From contig NZ_SOAL01000011.1 of assembly GCF_004364775.1 (NCBI RefSeq), positions 1 to 64,000 on the forward strand: a stretch of DNA of 64,000 nt, read 5' to 3'. Within the stretch, counting starts at the first letter, position 1; each line of letters opens with the position of its first letter. The notes under the pieces were generated by a model, which was given only the letters and a program-made list of their open reading frames with translations, ran no database searches and had not been told where the DNA came from. Shown piece by piece: positions 17,142-25,199 of this stretch. The stretch is from Comamonas sp. JUb58 (GTDB taxonomy: Bacteria > Pseudomonadota > Gammaproteobacteria > Burkholderiales > Burkholderiaceae_C). Position numbers and translations under genes: made by a program.

Positions 17142-18332
17142 CTAGCGCTCATGCCACTGCCAGCGCGGCAGCTCGCTGGCCGGGATATTGGCAATATGGG
17201 TCTCGCCCAGATTCTTTTCCAAATGGATGGCCTGGTAGTCCAGCTCGGCGGCGGCGTCTTCCAACGCAGCCAGCAGGCGGTTGGCGTGGGTGACGACGAT
17301 CACCTGGGTCTGGCGCGCAGCCACGGCGATCAGGCGGCCTAGCGCGGGCAGCAGATCGGGGTGCAAGCTGGTTTCCGGCTCGTTGAGCACCAGCATCTGC
17401 GGCGGGCGCGGCGTCAGCAGCGCGGCAATCCACAGCAGATAACGCAAGGTGCCGTCAGACAGCTCATTGGTATGCAGCGGGCGCAGCAGGCCGGGCTGGT
17501 GCATCAGCAGCTCCAGGCGGCTGCCGTCCTGGTGCACGGAGATCTTGGCGCCGGCAAAGGCATCGTCCACCGCCGCCATCAGCGCCTCGTGGTCGCCAAT
17601 CGCGCTGATGGTTTCCCAGGCTGCAGCCAGGTCCGCGCCATCGTTGCTGAGCACCGGCGTGTAAGTGCCCAACTGCGGCTGGCGGGCAGGAGCATCCACA
17701 TCGCTGCGGAAGTGGTCGTAAAAGCGCCAGGAGCGCAGCTGCTCGCGCACGGTCAGCATTTCGGGTGCAGCAACCGGGTCGACAAACTCGGTCAGCATGC
17801 TGGCCCAGCGCGGAATGGGGCGCTCCACCGGTTGCCAGTCCGCGCCACGGCCATCACCGCGCAGCCGCAGCTGGGCGGCTTGGCGCTCCACCAGGGTGGC
17901 GCTGGGCCGCCAGATGGGGCCGGCCCAGAGGGCTTCGTGCTTGATTTCAGGGTCGCGCGCAAAGGCCTGCAGGGCCTGGTTGGGCACGGGCATGCCAATG
18001 TCGATCGCGTAGCCAAAGCCGTCTTCATCCGAGGCAAAACCCAGCTGCAGCTGCAGCGGTTTGCGCCGTACCGTCCCTTGCACCGGCACTTCGCCACGGC
18101 GCATGCGTGCCGTGATTTCTTCGGGCCCCGCCCAGAGGGTGGATGCCAGCCCACCCTCGCGCACCAGCGAGCGCACCACGCCGCCATTGGCAATATCGGC
18201 CAGCAGGCGCAGCGCCTTGTAGACGCTGCTTTTGCCACTGCCGTTAGGCCCGGTAATCACCGTGATCTGCCCCAGTGGCACCAGCAGCTGGCGCAAGGAG
18301 CGGTAGTTGGCAATGGCTAAGGTGCTGAGCAT
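17142..18332 (-). CDS. RecF/OLD-like AAA ATPase
   Basis: A 396-aa SMC/RecF-type ATPase. Walker A is GPNGSGKSS in the first 35 residues, preceded by the typical FxNYRS-like start (LAIANYRSLRQL). Near the C-terminus come a signature-like LSDGTLRYLLWI, Walker B with Glu (MLVLNEPETSLHPDLLP) and a D-loop His region (VIVVTHANRLL). The stand-alone family (DUF2813-like) is common, and its role in DNA metabolism or defence is unproven. No nuclease domain or defence partner is adjacent. It ends 15 bp from the convergent nitroreductase and starts 5 bp downstream of the thiolase stop. Confidence 0.8.
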   Translation of the reverse strand: MLSTLAIANYRSLRQLLVPLGQITVITGPNGSGKSSVYKALRLLADIANGGVVRSLVREGGLASTLWAGPEEITARMRRGEVPVQGTVRRKPLQLQLGFASDEDGFGYAIDIGMPVPNQALQAFARDPEIKHEALWAGPIWRPSATLVERQAAQLRLRGDGRGADWQPVERPIPRWASMLTEFVDPVAAPEMLTVREQLRSWRFYDHFRSDVDAPARQPQLGTYTPVLSNDGADLAAAWETISAIGDHEALMAAVDDAFAGAKISVHQDGSRLELLMHQPGLLRPLHTNELSDGTLRYLLWIAALLTPRPPQMLVLNEPETSLHPDLLPALGRLIAVAARQTQVIVVTHANRLLAALEDAAAELDYQAIHLEKNLGETHIANIPASELPRWQWHER

Positions 18333-18336
18333 CCCG

Positions 18337-19551
18337 TCAATATAGCAGCGCCGTTTGACGCACCAGCGCCGCGCTGCCCAGGCCGCCTGCGCCTGCTACA
18401 GCAGCTAGGCCTAGAGATGCAGATGGCGCGGTAACGCCGTGCACAGTTTGTAGGGACTGTTGCAAATCCGCCAGCACCCGCACCAAGGCCACCGCAGCCG
18501 ATGCCCCAATCGGGTGGCCGCGTGCGATGCCGCCGCCATGGCGGTTGAGCAGGCTGGCATCCGCCCCCTGGCCTTGCAGCAGCGCCTGCCATTGCAGGCC
18601 TTGCACCGCAAAGGCATCGTGCAGCTCGATGGCGGCCAACTGTGACCAGCCAATGCCCTCGCGCTGCAGCAAGGTCTGTGCAGCATCTAAAGCCAGTACC
18701 AAGGGCATCGCAGGCGGGCCGCCCAGCGACTGGTGGCCCAGCCATTGCGCGCTGGGCTGCAGGCCCCAGCGGCGGCAGGCGGTCTCGCTGACCAACAGCA
18801 CCAGCGCCGCTGCATCGGCCTTGGGCGAGATGGCGACGGTGCTGACGGCATGGTCGCGGCGCGCCTCATCGGTCATGTCGGCATCGGTCTGCGCTACTGC
18901 CGGCATGCGGTCCAGCTGACGCTGACTCAGGACGCGGGGAAAGGCGTCTTGCACCACACCCGCCACAGGGATGATTTCGCTGGCCACCACTGCCGCGCCG
19001 GCCAGCGCGCGCGCATGACTGGCGGCCGCATAACTGTCTTGTACGGCGCGGCTGTAGCCGGCGCTGGCGGCGTAGCGGGCGGCTGCCAGCAGCAAATCCG
19101 GATCTTCATGCGGTGCTGGCGCGAAGGGCGGGCGCTCATAGGGCGCGGCGCTGTCACCGGCATGCAAAGGGCGGGTGGCGCGGATGGGCGCACGGCTCCA
19201 GGCCTCAGCGCCGCCGGACACCACCACCTCGGCCTGGCCGCTGGCCACCAGGCTGGCGCCCAGCGCGATGGCGTCGAGCCCGGCGCAGCACTGCGTATCG
19301 ACCGAGTAGGCGGCGCAGTGCAGCGGCAGCTGGCCCGCCAGTGCAAGCATGCGGGCGGGGTTGCCGCCAGCGCCCAAGGCATTGCCCAGCACGACGGCAT
19401 TGACTGCGTCTGCCGGTAGCCCCGCGCGTTGCAGCAGGCCCTGTAACACGGGCGCGGCAATCTCATGCGTGTGCAGATGCTTGAAGGCGCCACCGACGGG
19501 CACCACGGCGCTGCGGGCATGGCTGGCGATAAAGACGGGGGAAGTGGGCAT
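18337..19551 (-). CDS. thiolase family protein
   Basis: A 404-aa thiolase-fold enzyme that condenses or cleaves acyl-CoA units. The nucleophilic Cys lies in SVDTQCCAGLDAIALG (residues 88-89), and the C-terminal motifs ELHDAFAVQ and NRHGGGIARGHPIGASAA carry the His residues. The usual second Cys motif (CxGxGQG-like) is degenerate (LGLAAVAGAGGLG), which may change its chemistry. The ATG at 19551 lies 14 bp after the acyl-CoA ligase stop. The gene is the last of a run that starts with the biotin transporter bioMNY, suggesting a role with that substrate. Confidence 0.8.
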   Translation of the reverse strand: MPTSPVFIASHARSAVVPVGGAFKHLHTHEIAAPVLQGLLQRAGLPADAVNAVVLGNALGAGGNPARMLALAGQLPLHCAAYSVDTQCCAGLDAIALGASLVASGQAEVVVSGGAEAWSRAPIRATRPLHAGDSAAPYERPPFAPAPHEDPDLLLAAARYAASAGYSRAVQDSYAAASHARALAGAAVVASEIIPVAGVVQDAFPRVLSQRQLDRMPAVAQTDADMTDEARRDHAVSTVAISPKADAAALVLLVSETACRRWGLQPSAQWLGHQSLGGPPAMPLVLALDAAQTLLQREGIGWSQLAAIELHDAFAVQGLQWQALLQGQGADASLLNRHGGGIARGHPIGASAAVALVRVLADLQQSLQTVHGVTAPSASLGLAAVAGAGGLGSAALVRQTALLY

Positions 19552-19565
19552 GTTGGCCTGCGCGA

Positions 19566-21062
19566 TCAAGCTGTTTTGTCTGCGCTGGGCAGCGCATCTG
19601 CCAGCCATTGTGCAAGCTTTGGATGGTCTGTCTTGCCGCTTGCAGTCTGCGGCCAGGGCGCGGCGCTGAACCAGCGGCGTGGGCACTTATGGGCTTCCAG
19701 CTGGCTGCGGCACCAGTCGGCCAACTCACGGGCCAGCGCGGCATCGGCCAGCGGCTGCAATGGCGGCTGCGCAGGCGAGGGCGCTGCTTCATCACGCAGT
19801 TGCAGCGCCACCCAGACCTGCTTGCCGCGCAGTGCATCATCCACGCCATGCACCGAAGCAGCGGCCACGCGCGGGTGCTCGCAGAGCAAGGCTTCGACCT
19901 CTTCGGGGAACAAGTTCTTGCCCTGGGTGACGATCATGCGTTTCTCGCGCCCCACCAGGGTCAGCATTCCTTGTGTATCCAGGCTGCCCATGTCACGCAC
20001 GCTGAGCCAATTCCCATCGCGCAGGGCAGCTGTCGCATCGGCCTGCGCACCCACATAGTCCATAAACAGCATGGGGCTGCGCAGCCAGATGGTGCCCACG
20101 TTGCCGCTGGGCAGTGGCTGCATGTCGGCATCGCGGATTTGCAGCTGCACATTGCTGAAGGCCCGGCCCACCACCTGCGGCGGGGCGTCGGCGTTGGCAT
20201 CCATCCAGGCAATAAAGCTCGATTCCGAGGCGCCGTAGAACTCCACAATCCGGGCATTGGGAAACAACGCCTGCAGCGCCGGCGTGTGCTGGCGCATCCA
20301 GCGCGCGCCGCTGATCATCAGCAGCGCCAGTGATTCCACCGGCGCGATGGCGCGGCGCTCGGCCAGCTGCAGCATCACAAGCAACTGGCTGGGCACGGCG
20401 ACCAGGCAAGGCGTGGCCTGCTGGCGCAAGGTTGCCAGGCACTGGCTCGCAGAAAAGCGGGGCTGCAGCTGCATGCCGCCACCCGTCCAGATGCCTTGCA
20501 GCGCGCCAAACAAAAACAGCGAATGCGAGAGGCTGCCAGGCGCCATCACGCAGCCGTTGGCCGCCTCGCCAAAGCTGTCCACGCACACGCGAAAGCTCTC
20601 GCTCCAGGACTGGTGGTGGCGCCTGAAGCCCTTGGGCAGGCCGGTGCTGCCCGAGGTAAAGCCAATGTAGAAGGGCTGCTGTGCAGCATCGCCATGCGCA
20701 TCGCTGCGCGGCGTGGCGGCCAGCGCATCCATCCACTGCTGGGCCTGCGCTTGCTGCGCGGGCGACCAGGCCTTGTCGCCCAGCGCGGCGCAGCGGCCAC
20801 TGGCATTGGTCGCCAAAAAATCGCTGATCAGCGCTGCCGGTGATTGGCTGGCATCCAGTAGGCGGGTATGGGGCGCATTCTGTGCCTCCAAGGCCTGGGC
20901 TTGCTGCTGCACGGCGGCATGCAGATCGGCAAAGCGGATGCGTTGCTGGCCGTCATCGATGGCGATGGCATCGGGCCGCTGCTGCGCCCAGTGGGCCAGC
21001 GGGCCATGCACCAGGCGTTGCCAGGGGGCCAACTGCGGTAATGGTGCTGGCAAACCGCTCAC
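19566..21062 (-). CDS. acyl-CoA ligase (AMP-binding)
   Basis: A 498-aa adenylate-forming enzyme activating a carboxylic acid to its CoA thioester. Present are the P-loop FTSGSTGLPKG, the VEFYGASESS motif, the hinge region (MLTLVGREKRMIVTQGKNLFPEEVE) and a C-terminal catalytic Lys in ASGKTDHPK. The start is a GTG at 21062 overlapping the bioY stop by 4 bp (GTGA), which implies translational coupling; the frame extends further upstream but into bioY. Coupling to a biotin transporter suggests a pimelate-like or biotin-related acid as substrate, but this is inference. Confidence 0.83.
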   Translation of the reverse strand: MSGLPAPLPQLAPWQRLVHGPLAHWAQQRPDAIAIDDGQQRIRFADLHAAVQQQAQALEAQNAPHTRLLDASQSPAALISDFLATNASGRCAALGDKAWSPAQQAQAQQWMDALAATPRSDAHGDAAQQPFYIGFTSGSTGLPKGFRRHHQSWSESFRVCVDSFGEAANGCVMAPGSLSHSLFLFGALQGIWTGGGMQLQPRFSASQCLATLRQQATPCLVAVPSQLLVMLQLAERRAIAPVESLALLMISGARWMRQHTPALQALFPNARIVEFYGASESSFIAWMDANADAPPQVVGRAFSNVQLQIRDADMQPLPSGNVGTIWLRSPMLFMDYVGAQADATAALRDGNWLSVRDMGSLDTQGMLTLVGREKRMIVTQGKNLFPEEVEALLCEHPRVAAASVHGVDDALRGKQVWVALQLRDEAAPSPAQPPLQPLADAALARELADWCRSQLEAHKCPRRWFSAAPWPQTASGKTDHPKLAQWLADALPSADKTA

Positions 21063-21661
21063 AGGCGGCGTCCACCAAAGCGCCAGTCGGGCAGGCCGCG
21101 TGCCACCGTGTGCACAATCAGCGCCACCAGCACGCACTTGACCAGGTCACCCGGCACAAACACCAGAGTGCCGACGGCAGCATGCACAAAGCTCAGCTTG
21201 GCCAACAGCATCAGGCCGACCACGCCAAAGGCATGGACCACCACAATGCCGCCCACCACCGAGGCCGCAAAGGCGCAAGCCGCCAGCCGCGCGGGCGACG
21301 AGGGGCCCTTGCCCGCCAAGGCGCGCATCACCAGGCCAGCCACCGCAGCGGCGATGGGGTAAGAGATAAGGTAGCCCGCCGACGGCAAAAAGAACACGCC
21401 CATGCCGCCCCGGCCACCGGACAGCAGTGGCAGCCCCAGCGCCACCGCGGCCAGGAACAGCACCATGGCCTGAAAGCCCATGCGCGCGCCCAGCATGCAA
21501 CCGGCCAGCATCACGCCTGTGGTCTGGGCGGTGATCGGCACGCCCAGTGGCAGATCGATCTTGGGAATCATGCCGAAGGCCGCCAGCAGCGCGGCAAACA
21601 GCGCCACCATGGCAATGCGCTGGGCGCGGGTTTCGGTGCGGTGCTCGGAGGTCATGTGCAT
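21059..21661 (-). CDS. bioY: biotin ECF transporter S component BioY
   Basis: A 200-aa integral membrane protein that binds biotin and works with an energizing AT module. The BioY family pattern is clear: KIDLPLGVPITAQTTGVMLAGCMLG, then GLPLLSGGRGGMGVFFLPSAGYLISYP. About six membrane segments are seen. The ATG at 21661 is taken; a TTG at 21676 and an ATG at 21655 are alternatives. It lies 39 bp after bioN and overlaps the downstream ligase by 4 bp. Confidence 0.92.
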   Translation of the reverse strand: MHMTSEHRTETRAQRIAMVALFAALLAAFGMIPKIDLPLGVPITAQTTGVMLAGCMLGARMGFQAMVLFLAAVALGLPLLSGGRGGMGVFFLPSAGYLISYPIAAAVAGLVMRALAGKGPSSPARLAACAFAASVVGGIVVVHAFGVVGLMLLAKLSFVHAAVGTLVFVPGDLVKCVLVALIVHTVARGLPDWRFGGRRL

Positions 21662-21700
21662 GTCCGTGTCTTTCAATGGGTGGATAAGGGTACCGCGCTG

Positions 21701-22297
21701 CTAGAGCTTGAGGCGAATGGCCAGCGCATCGGCCACCTTGCGGGCGGTGATGAGCATATGAATGGTGAGGGGTGCCAGCAGACGCCAGCCGCCCGAGCGG
21801 CCGGTGCGCACGCGGTAGGCATCGGCCAGGCGCTGCCATTGCACAAAAAACTGCTCGGCAAAGCGCAGCATCAGCCCCAGTTGCAAGGCCAGGCGTTCTA
21901 CCGGCAGGCCCTGGCGGGCCAGGGGCGACAGCAGCCATTCGGCCACGCCCAGCAGATCGCCAAAACGGGTGGTCGCCGTCAGCATGGCGCCCAGCATGGT
22001 CGTGCTGACCAGGCGCAGGCCGCTGGCCAGGCCCAGCCAGGGCTGGCCGGTCGCTGCATGCAGGCCGCCGACCAGCGCGGAGGCAATCAGGGCCACCACC
22101 ACCAGCCGGCGTGTGGGGCGGGAGGCCGCTCCCAGGCTGGCGTAGAGCAGCGCAATCGCGGCAAAGGCCAGCGCTTGGATACGCAGATCGCTGAGCGCCA
22201 GCAGCGCCATGCTGCTCAAGGCCAGCAGCAAGAGCTTGAGCCCGGCGGGCAGCCGGTGCATCCAGCTGGGGATTTCGCTGTAGAGCGTACCCATCAC
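21701..22297 (-). CDS. bioN: ECF transporter T component BioN
   Basis: A protein of about 198 aa with several membrane segments and the C-terminal coupling helix of EcfT/CbiQ-type proteins, which links S component and ATPase. The characteristic Ala-Arg-x motifs are represented by SPLARQGLP and the ITARKVADALAIRL region. The start is a GTG at 22297, overlapping the bioM stop by 4 bp (GTGA), or the ATG directly after it. Assignment as BioN rests on its place between bioM and bioY. Confidence 0.85.
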   Translation of the reverse strand: MMGTLYSEIPSWMHRLPAGLKLLLLALSSMALLALSDLRIQALAFAAIALLYASLGAASRPTRRLVVVALIASALVGGLHAATGQPWLGLASGLRLVSTTMLGAMLTATTRFGDLLGVAEWLLSPLARQGLPVERLALQLGLMLRFAEQFFVQWQRLADAYRVRTGRSGGWRLLAPLTIHMLITARKVADALAIRLKL

Positions 22298-23064
22298 GGC
22301 ATCCCTGGTGTGGTGGGGGCGGCGGCAGCCGCATCGAGCTGCTGGGCAATGCGTGCTTTTACATCGGCCTCATAGGCCGCGCAGACGGCAGCGCCTGGGC
22401 CATCGCCGCGCAGCTGGCCATGGTCCAGCCACAGCACGCGCTCAAAGTGGCGCACATGGTCCAGCACATGGGTGGAGATGATGACTTGGGCGGGCGCAGC
22501 ATCCAGCTCACGCGCCAGGCGTGCCTGGCCGGGCAGATCCAGGCTGGCAAAGGGTTCGTCCAGCAGCATCACCTGCGGCGCGGCCATCAGCATCGCCAAA
22601 AAACAGACCTGCTGGCGCTGGCCCTGGCTCAGGCCACTGACGGCGCGCGGCGCCCAGTCGGCCAGGCCCCGGGCTGCCAAAAACTCCCGGGCCTGCACGA
22701 TGGCCGCCTTGCGGGCCACACCTCGGTATTGCAGGCTCAGGCCCAGCTCCTCCTCCACCGTGGGGAAGATGATCTGGTCATCCGGGTTCTGGAACATCAG
22801 GCCCACCACGCCGGGCAGTTGCTCGCGCTGGCGCTGCACATCGCATCCTGCCACCTGCACGCTGCCCTGGTGGGCATGCTCCAGCCCGCAGAGCAGCCTG
22901 AACAGGCTCGTCTTGCCTGCGCCGTTGTCGCCAATCAAGCCGATGCGCCGCTGCGTCAGATACAGGCTCAGCCCCTGAAACACCGTCTGCGCACCTCGGT
23001 TGAGGTGCACATCGCTCAGGCGGATGTCTGCAGTGGAAACGGTCTGGGCCAAGGAGAGGGTCAT
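22294..23064 (-). CDS. bioM: ECF transporter ATPase BioM
   Basis: A 256-aa ABC ATPase energizing biotin uptake. Walker A is GDNGAGKTS, the Q-loop lies in GLMFQNPDDQIIFPTVEEE, the signature is LSQGQRQQ, Walker B is VMLLDEPFASLD, and the switch His lies in IISTHVLDHV. The FQNPDDQ stretch is typical of ECF-type ATPases. It is first in the bioM-bioN-bioY-ligase-thiolase run. No BioR or BirA operator could be recognised upstream. Confidence 0.9.
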   Translation of the reverse strand: MTLSLAQTVSTADIRLSDVHLNRGAQTVFQGLSLYLTQRRIGLIGDNGAGKTSLFRLLCGLEHAHQGSVQVAGCDVQRQREQLPGVVGLMFQNPDDQIIFPTVEEELGLSLQYRGVARKAAIVQAREFLAARGLADWAPRAVSGLSQGQRQQVCFLAMLMAAPQVMLLDEPFASLDLPGQARLARELDAAPAQVIISTHVLDHVRHFERVLWLDHGQLRGDGPGAAVCAAYEADVKARIAQQLDAAAAAPTTPGMP

Positions 23065-23746
23065 GTCAGCTGGGTGGGGGCAATGCTGAGTGCTTGCCGC
23101 CTGGTTTCAAAAAATACATGTGCAGCTTGCCGCCAGGCTTTAGTGGACTGGCAGGTTTGGTACCCCACCTCCATGGCCGGCCATCGCTGCGCAAGCTGCT
23201 GGTATGCCTGCCTGGGATGGCTGGCAAAGCCCATGCAGGCGCGGCTTGCGGCCGGCTTGCAGGGCTGGGGCGTATTGTCGCACCAAGCGCTTCTCTGGGG
23301 CGTGTACGGCGGAGGGACAAAGTCAGCGATACACACCCTGTTTTTGGCAGCAGTTTTGCGCGTAGTTGCCAGAGGTTGAGGTAAAGATGTCTACAAGTTC
23401 GCTTAACACTGCAGCAACATGCAGGCTCTCGCGGCCACCCGGCCTGCCGACAAGTCATCAGGAAATATCAAAAAGAATAGCAATCAATGCGATGAATAAA
23501 GGGTTTGTGCAGGATCGGCTTCAGGCGCACATATCGACTCCCAAAAAGTGCCAAGCTGGCTGTGGGGTTATCGGGCCGAATCTAGGGCAGTTTGTTCAAC
23601 AAACAACTGTATAAGCACAGACGTTTTCTGACAGACAGCAAAGACGCTCCATGGTGCAATAGAGACATTCCACAGTTCCCATCCCGCGTTGGGGTGGCAG
23701 AGGCCTCTGTTCAGCAGTACCCGTCTCGGTGGAAAGGAGGTTCACC
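23065..23746. other. 682-bp gap, no recognised gene
   Basis: Short frames exist on both strands, but none has a convincing Shine-Dalgarno sequence, composition or family pattern. The left part should hold the bioM promoter and the right end the Shine-Dalgarno sequence of the small membrane protein. I see no riboswitch or tRNA. Confidence 0.5.
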
Positions 23747-23917
23747 ATGTTCCCGCACCAACACAGCCATTGGTTTGACGCAGCCTCTTTTATCGCCCTG
23801 ATCGTCGCCGTCCTGGTGGCCTTTATCCTCACCATCTGGCCGGTCTCCAGTGCGGCAGCAGCGGATTCGCTGGCGCACATGATGCAAGGCGTGATCCAAG
23901 TCTGGTGCCGTCCCTGA
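23747..23917 (+). CDS. small single-span membrane protein
   Basis: A 56-aa protein beginning MFPHQHSHWFDAASF, followed by one strong hydrophobic helix (IALIVAVLVAFILTIWPV) and a short tail. It is supported by an excellent Shine-Dalgarno sequence AAAGGAGG at 23733-23740, seven bp before the ATG, and by a terminator hairpin downstream. I do not recognise the family. The His-rich N-terminus (HQHSH) could touch a metal, but that is speculative. Confidence 0.6.
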   Translation: MFPHQHSHWFDAASFIALIVAVLVAFILTIWPVSSAAAADSLAHMMQGVIQVWCRP

Positions 23918-23969
23918 CTTGACCGTTCTCAGCTGCGGCTAGGCTAAGCCACGCCGCCGCACACACCAC

Positions 23970-24001
23970 AAGCCGTCCTGTGGCTCATGGGGCGGCTTTT
24001 T
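23970..24001 (+). terminator. terminator after the small membrane protein
   Basis: Stem AAGCCGTCC (23970-23978) pairs with GGGCGGCTT (23990-23998) with one T-G pair, followed by T residues. Confidence 0.75.
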
Positions 24002-24166
24002 GCTGGGCGCTTATAGATCCCATTGGAATGAGCTGATATCCATAATTTCTGAGCGAAGGGCCGCTGGCAGGTTCATACTCGATGGTTTGCTGCAGTGCCA
24101 TAGATACGGGGCTGGGAATAGCTCACATCTGGTTGCTGCGTTTTCGGATTGCCTGGAGAGTTTTTG

Positions 24167-25003
24167 ATGTCCGCTCGTTTTTCCTTCGCCGCTGGGCGCC
24201 GTGCCGTGATGGCTGGCGCTGCCCTTGCTTTGATCGCTGCCGTGTCTCTGCCTGCCATGGCCCAGGATGCGGCCAAGAAGAGCCTGAAGATTGGCGCCAC
24301 CGCTGGCTCCAACTACGACCTGCTGCAAAAGGGCATCCTGCCGCAGCTGGAGAAAAAGGGCTACCAGATCAAGCTGATCGAGTTCAATGACTATGTGCAG
24401 CCCAACCTGGCGCTGTCCGATGGCTCGCTGGACGCGAACTTCTTCCAGCACCGAGCCTACTTTGACCAGTTCACCACTGACCGCAAGCTGGCGCTGACGG
24501 CCATCGTGCAGGGCCCGGTGGCGCCCATGGGCGTGTACAGCAAGAAGCACAAGACCCTGGCCGATATCCAGAACGGCGCCAAGGTGGCCTTGCCCAATGA
24601 CCCGAGCAACCTGGCGCGTGCACTGCTGGTGCTGCAGCAGGCAGGCCTGGTCAAGGTGAAGGAGGGTGTGAACCCTGCCCGTATCTCCGAGCTGGACCTG
24701 GCCGCGAACCCGCACAAGCTCAAGTTTTTGGCGCTGGAAGCGGCCCAATTGCCGCGCGTGCTGGAAGATGCCGACTACGTGGTCGTCAACGGCAACTTTG
24801 CCGTCTCCTCGGGCCTGAAGCTGAGCGAAGCCGTGGTACTGGAGAACACGCCCGACCAGTACCTGAACGTGGTCGCCGTCAAGACCGGCAATGAGAAAAG
24901 CGCTTGGGCCCAGGACCTGGCGGCCGCCTACCGCTCGCCCGAGTTCAAGGCCGTGGTGGACAGCCAGTTTCCCGGCTACGCCAAGCCTGCTTTCCTGAAG
25001 TAA
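24167..25003 (+). CDS. MetQ/NlpA-type substrate-binding protein
   Basis: A 278-aa periplasmic binding protein of the NlpA family, which serves D/L-methionine ABC importers. Family blocks: LKIGATAGSNYDLLQ, IKLIEFNDYVQPNLALSDGSLDANFFQHRAYFD, VALPNDPSNLARALLVLQQAGLVKV. The signal peptide ends in AMA-QD with no lipobox Cys, so it is probably soluble rather than a lipoprotein. The ATG at 24167 follows CTGGAGAG. No metN or metI permease genes are adjacent, so it must work with a system elsewhere or be an orphan. Confidence 0.87.
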   Translation: MSARFSFAAGRRAVMAGAALALIAAVSLPAMAQDAAKKSLKIGATAGSNYDLLQKGILPQLEKKGYQIKLIEFNDYVQPNLALSDGSLDANFFQHRAYFDQFTTDRKLALTAIVQGPVAPMGVYSKKHKTLADIQNGAKVALPNDPSNLARALLVLQQAGLVKVKEGVNPARISELDLAANPHKLKFLALEAAQLPRVLEDADYVVVNGNFAVSSGLKLSEAVVLENTPDQYLNVVAVKTGNEKSAWAQDLAAAYRSPEFKAVVDSQFPGYAKPAFLK

Positions 25004-25035
25004 GTCCTAGCGCCCATGCCAGGCGCAAAACCAGG

Positions 25036-25058
25036 GGGCCGCATTTGCGGCCCTTTTT
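25036..25058 (+). terminator. terminator after the MetQ-like gene
   Basis: Stem GGGCCGC (25036-25042) and GCGGCCC (25047-25053) with an ATTT loop, followed by TTTTT. Confidence 0.88.
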
Positions 25059-25199
25059 CGTGGGTGCGGACGTATTGCTGAAACCTCTGCTGCCACAAAA
25101 ATGATGGTGGGAAGTCATCACAAGGTCATGTGACTTGCCAAGAATCGCCCCGGTCTCATCCAGGGAGGGTGGGGCATTTTTAGAGCAGATCACACAGCC

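Noticed and set aside
17142..18332. The RecF/OLD-like ATPase as part of an anti-phage defence system.
   Set aside because: No nuclease, reverse transcriptase or other defence partner is adjacent; the neighbours are metabolic genes.
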